Counted from the first letter of the stretch, positions 1 through 6,296 are shown. The stretch is DNA of 6,864 nucleotides from TMED14 sp003444795 (GCA_963978445.1 CAXBRT010000096.1:1-6864); one strand, 5' to 3'. Made by a program: numbers and translations. The notes: generated by a model not told the origin, from the sequence alone.

Positions 1-1137
1 GTAGGCATCGTAGCGAAGGCCATACTCCCCCCATTCTCCTCGGATAGACCCCATGATCATTTGACGGTTTGCTTGGAACGGCACGGAAGCGTCTTCTGGA
101 TTCACACTCTGGTAGAGTCCTTGACCCAACGGAGAAATCCAAGAATTTCCCTTCCAGAGACCCGCTTGCACCCACAGATTTCCTTTGAATCCTTTCTCCA
201 AGACATGCAATTGCCCATAGCCCACTTTTACGGGTCCAAAAGCCTGAAGGGGGTCATCATAGCGCAACAAGGTGTAGCCATAGCTGGGAAGCGTCGCGCG
301 CCAGATTTCCGCGGATTCGAACCCTTTTGGCGCTTTTTTTTGTCCCACTAAAAAGGGGGTAAACATCGCCCAAACGCCGGTCTGAATCCGATTCCCGGTA
401 GGCTGTGGAGGGGCGTTGTCAATTTGTCCCCCTACGTGCCGGTAGAGACCCACAAATCTGGAGTTCACCAGCAAGTACGAACGGTGGCTCAGCATCGTTC
501 CCTCGGAATAGGGCCCAAACCCAATTCTCCCTCTAAAAATGTTCTGATTCCAGCCCACCGTAAAGGATTCCTTTTGAAGACTGCCCGAAGTGGTTGCTTG
601 GTCCCAATGAATCCATGCATCCGTATAGGGCGAAAGGTATTGGAACCCATATTCCACAGGCTGCTGATACCGTCTGCCCGGATTGTACAGGGGCTCTGGA
701 AGGTCGTGTCCGGGGTTGCTCAAGGTGCCAAATCGCAATACATTGATAGCATCCAAATTGAGCACCACCGCGACATGTGGGTAGAACCTAGTCTCTCCTC
801 CAAAGGTGACATTGGCCATGCCGCCCAGTTCAAGGTAGCTTTTGCGATCGTAGCCACTGTGCCAATAGGCCAAGGCATGTGTTCCAAATAGCGTCCGGCC
901 CTCCTCCATGGGGTGGAAGAACTCTGTATTGCGCATAAATCCTAAAACGCCCACCTCCCAGGCGTCCGAAGTGTCTAATCCACGGATGCAGCCCCGGTTG
1001 CTGGCAATACCGTAGAAGCCAGGGTCGTAGCTGTGAAAAATTCGCAAAGTGTTCAGGGCACTCAGCTGCGCTTGAGCGCTCAACGCCAACAGGGAGGTAC
1101 AAAAAAAGAGGCATGACCTCCGCAGAACGGTACGCAT
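1..1137 (-). CDS. Predicted outer-membrane beta-barrel protein, 3' end beyond window
   Basis: An open frame of 379 codons begins at ATG 1137 and stays open to the left edge, so the C-terminus is missing. The first 24 or so residues form a signal peptide: two or three arginines, a hydrophobic stretch (CLFFCTSLLALSA) and a likely cleavage after AQA. The mature part is rich in alternating aromatic and polar residues with many Gly/Tyr/Trp, as in outer-membrane barrels. Segments such as LPEPLYNP, EYGFQYL, DAWIHW and HVGGQID resemble a widespread Bacteroidota family of exported barrel proteins with no firm function (seen from memory, not searched). No ATG, GTG or TTG lies in frame between the tRNA and 1137, and this start gives the signal peptide, so the start is well supported. 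The AGAGG just before the ATG is too close to be a good ribosome site. The start lies 15 nt from the tRNA-Leu 3' end, with no terminator between. Confidence 0.8.
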   Translation of the reverse strand, partial: MRTVLRRSCLFFCTSLLALSAQAQLSALNTLRIFHSYDPGFYGIASNRGCIRGLDTSDAWEVGVLGFMRNTEFFHPMEEGRTLFGTHALAYWHSGYDRKSYLELGGMANVTFGGETRFYPHVAVVLNLDAINVLRFGTLSNPGHDLPEPLYNPGRRYQQPVEYGFQYLSPYTDAWIHWDQATTSGSLQKESFTVGWNQNIFRGRIGFGPYSEGTMLSHRSYLLVNSRFVGLYRHVGGQIDNAPPQPTGNRIQTGVWAMFTPFLVGQKKAPKGFESAEIWRATLPSYGYTLLRYDDPLQAFGPVKVGYGQLHVLEKGFKGNLWVQAGLWKGNSWISPLGQGLYQSVNPEDASVPFQANRQMIMGSIRGEWGEYGLRYDAY

Positions 1138-1152
1138 GCCTCTAAGATAAAG

Positions 1153-1238
1153 TGCCCGAGGCGGGAATCGAACCCGCACCTCCATTGCTGAAGAAGGGAT
1201 TTTAAGTCCCTCGTGTCTACCTATTTCACCACTCGGAC
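1153..1238 (-). tRNA. trnL: tRNA-Leu (anticodon UAA)
   Basis: Reading the minus strand, a full class II tRNA cloverleaf folds. The acceptor stem pairs GTCCGAG with CTCGGGC (one G-U pair at 2-71), followed by discriminator A at 1153. The D-arm is typical of leucine tRNAs (TGGTGAAATAGGTAGACAC). The anticodon stem AGGGA/TCCCT encloses the loop CTTAAAA, with anticodon TAA at 1204-1202. A long variable arm (CTTC pairing with GGAG) is the leucine/serine/tyrosine hallmark. The T-arm is GCGGG-TTCGATT-CCCGC. The 3' CCA is not encoded (the next bases are CTT) and must be added enzymatically. It reads UUA, and UUG by wobble. It directly precedes the exported-protein gene on the same strand. Confidence 0.97.
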
Positions 1239-1248
1239 AAATAGGGGC

Positions 1249-1256
1249 CAAAAGTA
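1249..1256 (-). promoter_or_regulatory. Possible Bacteroidota -7 box for tRNA-Leu
   Basis: On the minus strand, TACTTTTG matches the Bacteroidota -7 consensus TAnnTTTG exactly. It ends about 10 nt before the mature tRNA 5' end, which would place the transcription start a few bases upstream of the tRNA. The expected -33 TTG is not obvious at the usual spacing (around 1276-1278 the minus strand reads GGT), so the call rests on the -7 box and its position. Confidence 0.35.
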
Positions 1257-1264
1257 CAACGCCC

Positions 1265-1292
1265 TTTCGCGAAATACCCTAATCAAATAGGG
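1265..1292. repeat. Palindrome TTTCGCGAAA plus CCCTA/TAGGG inverted repeat
   Basis: Positions 1265-1274 are a perfect 10-bp palindrome (TTTCGCGAAA). Two bases later an inverted repeat, CCCTA (1277-1281) and TAGGG (1288-1292), encloses a 6-nt loop. Both lie in the 108-nt spacer between the divergent tRNA-Leu and DUF3419-like genes. The palindrome falls upstream of the putative -7 box of the tRNA, where an operator could act. They may also be chance. The remainder of the spacer shows only a T-rich stretch at about 1293-1308 that could belong to a plus-strand promoter. Confidence 0.3.
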
Positions 1293-1346
1293 ACTTTTTG
1301 CAATTTTTCCGTGCAGTACTCTCTGGGAAATGTGGAACTTTAACCT

Positions 1347-1865
1347 ATGCCCCGAGTACACTATGCCCAATCCTGGGAAGACCCCCTCTTGCTATGGGAA
1401 ATTTGGCAACGCACCCAACCGGCACATGTACACATGGTAGCATCCGGCGGAGACCATGCCCTGGAATTGCTTCAGAAAGGCATAGAACGCATTGAAATTT
1501 GCGACACGGAGCGTGCCCAGCTGGAACATGTGCAGGGAAAGCTTAAGGCACTCCATCACAAAGACCGCGATCGGCTCTTTGGCTACGGAGCGAAGACCGC
1601 ATCTCAAGGTTTGCTGCACGACGGGCGACTGGAGGGCTACCTCCGACTGTTCAGCCAGCGAATACTGCCTTGGATGGTTTCGGCACAAAACCGCCAGGGT
1701 ATCGCCCTACAGGAAGATGCCATTTCACAGGTCACCTACCTGGAAAGGCATTGGAATTCATGGCTTTGGCGTAAAACCATTGCCTACCTGTTTGATCCCA
1801 AGCAAATCGACAACAATGCCCGACACCCCGGACTTGTCCATACCTCGGGACGGGAAAAGCGCTAG
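1347..1865 (+). CDS. DUF3419/BtaA-like aminocarboxypropyltransferase, C-terminally truncated
   Basis: This 172-codon frame resembles the N-terminal part of the DUF3419 family. That family includes BtaA, which transfers the 3-amino-3-carboxypropyl group of S-adenosylmethionine to diacylglycerol in betaine-lipid synthesis. Visible family signatures are HYAQSWEDP (residues 5-13), the glycine motif VASGGDHAL (31-39) for SAM binding, the acidic strand end IEICDTERAQ (49-58), then LHDGRLEGYLRLFSQRILP (90-108) and HWNSWLWRK (135-143). Family members are usually well over 300 residues. Here the match fades after about ARHPGLV (158-164), and the frame ends at TAG 1863. The conserved C-terminal part is absent. 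The start fits: the WEDP motif is near the N-terminus and a short A/T-rich leader precedes it. The product is probably inactive. The substrate is not deducible, since many DUF3419 proteins are not proven betaine-lipid enzymes. Confidence 0.7.
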   Translation: MPRVHYAQSWEDPLLLWEIWQRTQPAHVHMVASGGDHALELLQKGIERIEICDTERAQLEHVQGKLKALHHKDRDRLFGYGAKTASQGLLHDGRLEGYLRLFSQRILPWMVSAQNRQGIALQEDAISQVTYLERHWNSWLWRKTIAYLFDPKQIDNNARHPGLVHTSGREKR

Positions 1866-2056
1866 CTGGAAGCGCTACCTTCTTCCTTTTGGGATTGGCA
1901 CTTGGTTGGATCTTTGGGCTGCCTTTAAGCCTTACGTTCGTAATAGGCTTGCTCTTACTTTCGGTGCTCGAGGCATACCTAGCCTATGGGCTCGACAATT
2001 TATTCCTCCCTCTTGGTGGGGCCCTGCTCTATTACGCGAGCACAGGAAGCATTTAA
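1844..2056 (+). pseudogene. C-terminal fragment of dolichol kinase / phosphatidate cytidylyltransferase-type membrane CTP-transferase
   Basis: In a third reading frame, open from 1796 to the TAA at 2054-2056, about 70 codons from 1844 read like the tail of a membrane CTP-transferase (SEC59/VTE5/CdsA-like). GTGKALAGSATFF matches the family pattern GKS-(L/Y)-(E/A)GS-A-F. Two hydrophobic segments follow (about FFLLGLALGWIFGL and LTFVIGLLLLSVL). Next come LEAYLAYGLDNLFLPL, matching the family's E...DNL..P, and a last hydrophobic stretch. The six or so upstream membrane helices and the Asp-containing CTP motif that should precede GK are missing. No start codon in this frame gives a sensible product. 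The frame is shifted by one base from the DUF3419-like gene that it overlaps (1844-1865). I read it as the remnant of a second lipid gene fused by deletion. Recognition is by motif only. Confidence 0.6.
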
Positions 2057-2078
2057 GCTCCAACGCTTTCTAGTGTAT

Positions 2079-2114
2079 AAAAAAAACCCGGCGCCTCTTT
2101 CGAGGGCCGGGTTT
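2079..2114 (-). terminator. Intrinsic terminator of groEL, probably bidirectional
   Basis: The arms AAACCCGGC (2084-2092) and GCCGGGTTT (2106-2114) pair perfectly over 9 bp. An inner CCTC/GAGG pairing extends the stem around a TTTC loop, leaving one bulged G. On the minus strand the stem runs into eight Ts (complement of A 2079-2086), a classic rho-independent terminator 43 nt after the groEL stop. On the plus strand it follows the broken CTP-transferase fragment by about 28 nt and has only a weak T-rich tail. It can serve both convergent units. Confidence 0.9.
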
Positions 2115-2156
2115 CCTTCTTTGAAGTTCAATCGGGGCAGTGCACTCCCCGGGGAA

Positions 2157-3788
2157 TTACATCATGCCGCCCATTCCTCCGTCCATAGGAGGCATAGGAG
2201 ATTCCTTCTTAGGAAGCTCCACAATGGTGGCTTCGGTGGTCAGCAACAAGGAAGCAACAGAAGCGGCATTCTCCAAGGCGACACGCGTCACTTTGGTAGG
2301 ATCAATGATGCCTGCTTCGTACATGCTGCAGTATTCGTCCGACTTTGCATTGAAACCAAAGTCGGCCTTGCCTTCCTTCACTTTCGCTACTACCACAGAA
2401 CCTTCCAATCCTGCATTGCCTACGATTTGGCGCAAAGGCTCTTCGATCGCACGAGCAATGATCTTGATACCCGTGGTTTCGTCGATGTTGGCACCTTGAA
2501 GGCCATCCAGCACGTGGCTGGCACGAACCAATGCCACGCCACCGCCAGGAACAATGCCCTCTTCGATAGCCGCACGGGTAGCTGCCAAGGCATCTTCTAC
2601 ACGGTCCTTCTTCTCCTTCATTTCCACTTCAGAGGCCGCACCCACGTAGAGTACTGCCACGCCGCCCGCCAACTTGGCCAAACGCTCTTGAAGTTTTTCA
2701 CGGTCGTAATCGCTCGTGGTGGTCTCAATCTGCGACTTGATCTGACCGACGCGGGCGGCGATATCGTCGCCTGAACCAGCACCGTTCACAATGGTTGTAT
2801 TGTCCTTGTCGATGGAAACTTTCTCGGCTGTTCCCAACATATCCAAGGTGGCGTTCTCCAATTTGAAGCCGCGCTCCTCACTGATCACGGTACCGCCAGT
2901 CAAGATGGCGATGTCTTCCAACATGGCCTTGCGGCGATCGCCAAATCCAGGAGCCTTGACTGCTGCCACTTTGAGGGCGCCACGAATCTTGTTCACCACT
3001 AAGGTGCCCAACGCTTCACCGTCCACATCTTCAGCGATGATGACCAAAGGCTTGCCTGTTTGCGCAACGGGCTCCAAGATGGGCAACAACTCCTTCATCG
3101 TGCTGATCTTCTTGTCGTAGATCAGGATGAATGGGTGCTCGATGTCCGCAATCATTTTATCCGTGTTGGTCACGAAGTAGGCTGACAAGTATCCGCGGTC
3201 AAACTGCATTCCCTCCACCACATCTACATAGGTTTCGGTGCCCTTGGCCTCTTCTACCGTGATAACGCCTTCCTTCTTAACCTTGGCCATCGCCTCAGCG
3301 ATCAAGGAGCCGATTGCGGGGTCGTTGTTGGCAGAGATAGAGGCTACTTGCTCAATCTTCTGGTTGTTGTCACCTACTTCAACGGCCATGGTCTTCAATT
3401 CGCTTACGACAGCTGCAACAGCCTTGTCGATACCACGCTTCAGGTCCATGGGGTTAGCGCCTGCCGCTACGTTGCGGTGGCCATGATTCACAATGGCTTG
3501 GGCCAGAACGGTCGCCGTCGTGGTACCGTCACCCGCCACATCTGCGGTCTTGGAAGCCACTTCCTTGACCATTTGGGCACCCAAATTCTGGATCTTGTCT
3601 TCCAACTGGATTTCCTTGGCTACGGATACGCCGTCCTTGGTAACAGTGGGGGCTCCGAATGACTTTTCAATGATTACGTTGCGGCCTTTGGGACCCAAGG
3701 TCACCTTCACAGCATTGGCCAATGCATCTACACCTGCGCGCAGTCCGTCGCGGGCTGAAACGTCAAATTTGATGTCTTTTGCACTCAT
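2157..3788 (-). CDS. groEL: Chaperonin GroEL (60-kDa Hsp60)
   Basis: This 543-residue protein matches GroEL over its full usual length. It forms the cytoplasmic double-ring chamber that encloses unfolded proteins and releases them through ATP cycles with GroES. Visible landmarks: KFDVSARDGLRAGVDALANA at the N-terminus; the P-loop-like VTLGPKGRN (29-37); GDGTTTATVLAQ (86-97) with the catalytic-type Asp87; the apical-domain stretches IAEDVDGEALGTLVVNK and KAPGFGDRRKAMLEDIAILTG; VEDALAATRAA with the ATP-hydrolysis Asp399; and GGG (415-417). The tail is a GGMGGMM repeat of the normal kind. The ATG at 3788 lies 18 nt after the groES stop, so the two are one operon. No truncation or odd residue was seen. 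A hairpin 43 nt downstream ends the transcript. Confidence 0.99.
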   Translation of the reverse strand: MSAKDIKFDVSARDGLRAGVDALANAVKVTLGPKGRNVIIEKSFGAPTVTKDGVSVAKEIQLEDKIQNLGAQMVKEVASKTADVAGDGTTTATVLAQAIVNHGHRNVAAGANPMDLKRGIDKAVAAVVSELKTMAVEVGDNNQKIEQVASISANNDPAIGSLIAEAMAKVKKEGVITVEEAKGTETYVDVVEGMQFDRGYLSAYFVTNTDKMIADIEHPFILIYDKKISTMKELLPILEPVAQTGKPLVIIAEDVDGEALGTLVVNKIRGALKVAAVKAPGFGDRRKAMLEDIAILTGGTVISEERGFKLENATLDMLGTAEKVSIDKDNTTIVNGAGSGDDIAARVGQIKSQIETTTSDYDREKLQERLAKLAGGVAVLYVGAASEVEMKEKKDRVEDALAATRAAIEEGIVPGGGVALVRASHVLDGLQGANIDETTGIKIIARAIEEPLRQIVGNAGLEGSVVVAKVKEGKADFGFNAKSDEYCSMYEAGIIDPTKVTRVALENAASVASLLLTTEATIVELPKKESPMPPMDGGMGGMM

Positions 3789-3806
3789 GATATAAGAAGT
3801 ATTGAA

Positions 3807-4085
3807 TTAGATAATGGCGAGAATGTCCGACTCACGCATGATGAGATAGTCCGAACCTTCGTACTTGAATTCCGTTCCGGCGTATTTGCCATACAAAACG
3901 GTATCGCCCACTTTCACCGTCATGGGCTCGTCTTTCTTGCCGTTGCCTACAGCGACGACCGTGCCTTTTTGGGGCTTTTCTTGGGCGGTATCGGGGATGA
4001 TGATGCCCGAAGCCGTCTTTGTTTCAGCAGCCGCAGGTTCCACGATGACCCGGTCTGCCAAAGGAGTAATGGTCAAGTTTGCCAT
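3807..4085 (-). CDS. groES: Co-chaperonin GroES (10-kDa Hsp10)
   Basis: At 92 residues this is the normal length for GroES, the heptameric lid of the GroEL chamber. The family pattern is clear: PLADRVIVEP (8-17), the mobile loop with SGIIIPD, which docks on the GroEL apical domain, then QKGTVVAVGNGK, VKVGDTVLYGKYAG and a C-terminus with DYLIMRESDILAII. The start at 4085 gives the standard N-terminus and follows an A/T-rich leader with no clear Shine-Dalgarno, as is common in Bacteroidota. It is the first gene of the groES-groEL pair. It lies downstream of secG on the same strand but is separated from it by a strong terminator, so it should have its own promoter between 4086 and about 4175. 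Confidence 0.99.
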   Translation of the reverse strand: MANLTITPLADRVIVEPAAAETKTASGIIIPDTAQEKPQKGTVVAVGNGKKDEPMTVKVGDTVLYGKYAGTEFKYEGSDYLIMRESDILAII

Positions 4086-4175
4086 GGTATAAATGGTTTT
4101 AAAATTTGGTTTTAGTTGTTCGGCCTTTCAGCCGCGGTTGATGTAAGCACAAGGTGTGCCAAGCCGATAGGAGCC
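4086..4175 (-). promoter_or_regulatory. groESL leader/promoter region with a short inverted repeat, no CIRCE
   Basis: The 90 nt between the secG terminator and the groES start must hold the chaperonin promoter. It contains an inverted repeat, GCACA-AGG-TGTGC, at 4147-4159, about 62 nt upstream of the start. The proximal part is A/T-rich (from about 4090 to 4118). The HrcA-binding CIRCE element (TTAGCACTC-N9-GAGTGCTAA) is absent. I could not place a convincing TTG/TAnnTTTG promoter. The repeat may be an operator or chance. Confidence 0.35.
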
Positions 4176-4212
4176 AAAAAAAATGCCACCCTGCTGTCAA
4201 GGTGGCATTTTT
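4176..4212 (-). terminator. Intrinsic terminator after secG
   Basis: A 12-bp perfect stem pairs AAAAATGCCACC (4179-4190) with GGTGGCATTTTT (4201-4212) around a 10-nt loop. On the minus strand it ends in eight Ts (complement of A 4176-4183), 20 nt past the secG stop. It should end the sigma-54 activator-lptE-TPR-secG transcript and insulate groESL. The plus-strand side also has a T run, but no plus-strand gene needs it. Confidence 0.93.
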
Positions 4213-4231
4213 AGTATGACAAATTTTCCGC

Positions 4232-4582
4232 TTACTCCGCAGACTCCGGCAAATCCGTGGCAGGCGCTTGCTGCTGAACGGGTGCCTGGAAGGTAGGAGC
4301 GGCATTGTCGATCTCCTCATTGATTTGAGAATCAGGCAATGCTTCAGAACCTTGAGAAGGATTTACCACGTTCACGGCGATCACCAACACCAATAAAGCG
4401 ATGGCCAACGTCCAGGTGGCTTTTTCCAAAAAGTCATTGGTGCGCTTTACGCCGCCCATCATCGAAGAGGATGAACCGCCAAAAGCACCGCTCAAACCGC
4501 CGCCCTTGGGATTTTGGACCAATACGACCAAGATCAAAAGAATGCTGACGATAGCAATCAGCGACATGAATAAGTACGTCAT
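4232..4582 (-). CDS. secG: Preprotein translocase subunit SecG
   Basis: This 116-residue protein has the SecG layout. A first membrane helix (about residues 3-22) ends in LVQNPKGGGLSGAFGG, the family's most conserved stretch. A Ser/Met/Gly-rich loop (SSSSMMGG) then leads into KRTNDFLEKATW, and a second helix follows (about 57-73). The tail of about 42 residues is acidic and rich in Pro/Gln. SecG joins SecY and SecE in the inner-membrane channel and aids SecA-driven export. Its ATG (4582-4580) overlaps the stop of the TPR gene in an ATGA arrangement, so it is probably translated by coupling as the last gene of the operon. Length is near that of the E. coli protein. No defect was seen. Confidence 0.96.
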   Translation of the reverse strand: MTYLFMSLIAIVSILLILVVLVQNPKGGGLSGAFGGSSSSMMGGVKRTNDFLEKATWTLAIALLVLVIAVNVVNPSQGSEALPDSQINEEIDNAAPTFQAPVQQQAPATDLPESAE

Positions 4583-5802
4583 TTCGTAGAAGATTGAGTT
4601 TTACGCATTTCAGAAATGCGGGCCGCAAAGATGGCACTTTTCTCGGGAACTTTCAATTTCAAAATTTCATAGGCCTGGATCGCCTTTTCCGTCATTCCTT
4701 GGTCGTAATAATGGTTGGCCAAAGTTTCCGTCACCAGGCCGCTCACATTCGGGGTCCGCAGGGCCAAATTTTCCCCCATTGGCGCGTCTCGAACGGGCTT
4801 GATCTTGGGGTTAATTTCTAGGAATTGCTCCAAAATGGCGCGCTCCATCGCTGGATCCCGCTGACCCGCCGGCACGGAACTCTGTGGAACTCCCTCTTTC
4901 AGCCCTGCCAAGAAATTTGCAAAGGGCGAAAGGGTTGGGTCCGGAGCAAAGGTGGGCGGCGCAACAGACGTCGCAACGGGCGCATTTGGCGCTGAATCTA
5001 ACAACTCCGATGCAGCGACTGGCGCATCCGCCGCTGGGGCTGGTGAGGCTACAGGGCGTTCAACTTCAGCTTCCTGAATTTCATCCGGAGGAACCCCATG
5101 GGTTTCGTCTGGAGTAACCGCTGGAGTTTCTTCCATTTCTGCAACGGGAGGATTTGACGGGCTGGCATAAGAAGTTGCAGGGCGTTCGACCGCGACTGCT
5201 GTCGACTTTTCCGTTGGTGTTTTTGGCTCTGGAGACAGGGCTGGAGCCGTTGACTCAGTCGGAGCAGGACTTTTTCCCCATTGGGCTTGGATCGCTTGGC
5301 TCCGCAAAATCTGTTCACGAACGGCGGGAGGCAACGCATCCAGATTTATACTCGACAAATCAGTAGCCGCGGCGGGCTTAGACGGGGTCGGAACGGGCAC
5401 AGCAGAGGTGGCAACGGGCTTTTGAGGCGCTGGCGAAACAGGCGCAGCTATTGGAACCTCAGCCGCTGGAACCTCAGGCACCTGAATCGGTGCCTTTTCA
5501 ACCTCCTTGACCTCCTGCGAAGCTTTTTGGGCTTCCTTCCATGCAGCTGCCTGAACTTCTACGGGGATCAGGGGAGACTCTGCCCAGTCGAGCAGTGCTT
5601 TTCGGTCCATGGCGGAGAGAGCCGTTCGGTGCAGTTGCGAAGGAAACTTATAGCTGTCCTCATTTTGCAGGGAACGGAGGTAGGCAAAATGCAAAATGGA
5701 AGCATAGGGATGCTGCTCGATCGCCTCCGCCAGACTAGCCGAAGAGAGCGAGGAAGTCTCCTCCCTCAACCACGATGCTATTTCCTTTGCTCGTGCGCCC
5801 AT
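4579..5802 (-). CDS. TPR-containing protein of the lptE-secG locus, function unknown
   Basis: From the ATG at 5802 this is 407 residues. An alternative TTG at 5808 would add two. I prefer the ATG because it forms a TAATG overlap with the lptE stop and has GGTGA about 8 nt upstream. Three parts are visible. An N-terminal helical domain (about 1-100) contains HPYASILHFAYLRSLQNED and FPSQLHRTALSAMDRKALLDW, like a degenerate repeat. A long linker (about 105-290) is rich in Pro, Ala, Val and Glu, with recurring PVA units. The C-terminal domain has EQFLEINPKIKPV and a TPR motif (about 354-398: ETLANHYYDQGMTEKAIQAYEIL, then KVPEKSAIFAARI). This C-terminus matches a protein family found at the same place in many Bacteroidota. 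No signal peptide or membrane helix is seen, so it is probably cytoplasmic. A scaffolding role near Sec or LPS export is only a guess from context. Confidence 0.85.
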   Translation of the reverse strand: MGARAKEIASWLREETSSLSSASLAEAIEQHPYASILHFAYLRSLQNEDSYKFPSQLHRTALSAMDRKALLDWAESPLIPVEVQAAAWKEAQKASQEVKEVEKAPIQVPEVPAAEVPIAAPVSPAPQKPVATSAVPVPTPSKPAAATDLSSINLDALPPAVREQILRSQAIQAQWGKSPAPTESTAPALSPEPKTPTEKSTAVAVERPATSYASPSNPPVAEMEETPAVTPDETHGVPPDEIQEAEVERPVASPAPAADAPVAASELLDSAPNAPVATSVAPPTFAPDPTLSPFANFLAGLKEGVPQSSVPAGQRDPAMERAILEQFLEINPKIKPVRDAPMGENLALRTPNVSGLVTETLANHYYDQGMTEKAIQAYEILKLKVPEKSAIFAARISEMRKTQSSTK

Positions 5803-6296
5803 TACCAATTCACCAAGGAACGGTTAAAAATTTTCTCCGCCAACTCCTGAACAATTTCATCTACGAGGGCATCTTCCACGGAAACTAAGTCGCTTGTCGA
5901 TGGGAAATTGCGGTAAATGGAAAAGGTCTGCTCAAAGCTCTTGCTGTCGTCCAATTGATTGACATACTGGACGCGCACAGTGACGGTTAATCGGCTCTGA
6001 GCAATTTGATCGTTGGCACCCGGGGCCTCCGAACGCACTTCGTATCCCGTGATAGCACCGCTAAAGTCCAGATCTCCATCCATTCGGCCCAAGGACAACG
6101 GCGTCTGCCGCACCATGACTTGCTGCAGGGTTTCTGTAAACTGCTGGGAGAGTTTGGGATTCACCAAAGGCGCCACATTGTCTAAGCGTTGTATGCTGAT
6201 CGTTTTGGCCTCCCCAACGTCTCCCCCCGTGAAGGAATATCCTCCGTAGCAAGCGGTCAACATAGCCGCGGCGAAGCCTACAATCCACCCTCTCAT
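5802..6296 (-). CDS. lptE: LptE-family LPS-assembly lipoprotein
   Basis: This 164-residue lipoprotein opens with a short signal peptide and the lipobox LTAC, giving lipidated Cys16. CYGGYSFTGGDV and AKTISIQRLDNVAPLVNPKLS follow, the typical start of the Bacteroidota LptE branch. The rest alternates strands and helices and ends with VEDALVDEIVQELAEKIFNRSLVNW. In the known system LptE plugs the LptD barrel in the outer membrane and helps insert lipopolysaccharide. The bacteroidotal members are distant from the E. coli protein, so the function comes from family membership. The ATG (6296-6294) overlaps the activator's stop as ATGA, and its TAA overlaps the next gene's ATG. Both support coupled translation within the operon. 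The length is normal. Confidence 0.9.
   Translation of the reverse strand: MRGWIVGFAAAMLTACYGGYSFTGGDVGEAKTISIQRLDNVAPLVNPKLSQQFTETLQQVMVRQTPLSLGRMDGDLDFSGAITGYEVRSEAPGANDQIAQSRLTVTVRVQYVNQLDDSKSFEQTFSIYRNFPSTSDLVSVEDALVDEIVQELAEKIFNRSLVNW

Noticed and set aside
424..891. 155-codon plus-strand open frame
   Set aside because: It is antisense to the exported-protein gene, whose frame is open across the whole left end and has a signal peptide.
830..1114. 94-codon minus-strand open frame inside the exported-protein gene
   Set aside because: It is in a different frame from the 379-codon reading that has a signal peptide and coding-like composition.
1277..1308. CCCTA/TAGGG hairpin followed by T-rich sequence as a plus-strand terminator
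   Set aside because: The stem is only 5 bp and no plus-strand gene lies upstream to be terminated.
1298..1495. 65-codon plus-strand frame before and inside the DUF3419-like gene
   Set aside because: It overlaps the WEDP and SAM motifs of another frame and has a Pro/Thr/Arg-rich shadow composition.
1851..1865. Programmed -1 frameshift signal at GGGAAAAG before TAG
   Set aside because: In the zero frame the codons are GAA AAG, and slipping GAA to GGA mispairs. No clear downstream stimulatory hairpin was seen. Kept only as a low-probability alternative.
1492..2073. 193-codon plus-strand frame across the broken locus
   Set aside because: The other two frames carry the family motifs (DUF3419, then CTP-transferase). 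This one gives a Trp/Arg/Ser-rich nonsense product.
1986..2774. Long plus-strand open frame of 262 codons opposite groEL, plus others at 2791-3795
   Set aside because: They lie antisense to the clearly coding groEL and show composition of a reverse-frame shadow, with no recognisable motif.
4925..5490. Possible DNA repeat array or CRISPR-like structure in the repetitive stretch of the TPR gene
   Set aside because: The similarity is at the level of Pro/Ala/Val codons. Units have no fixed length or exact direct repeats, so it is a low-complexity protein linker.
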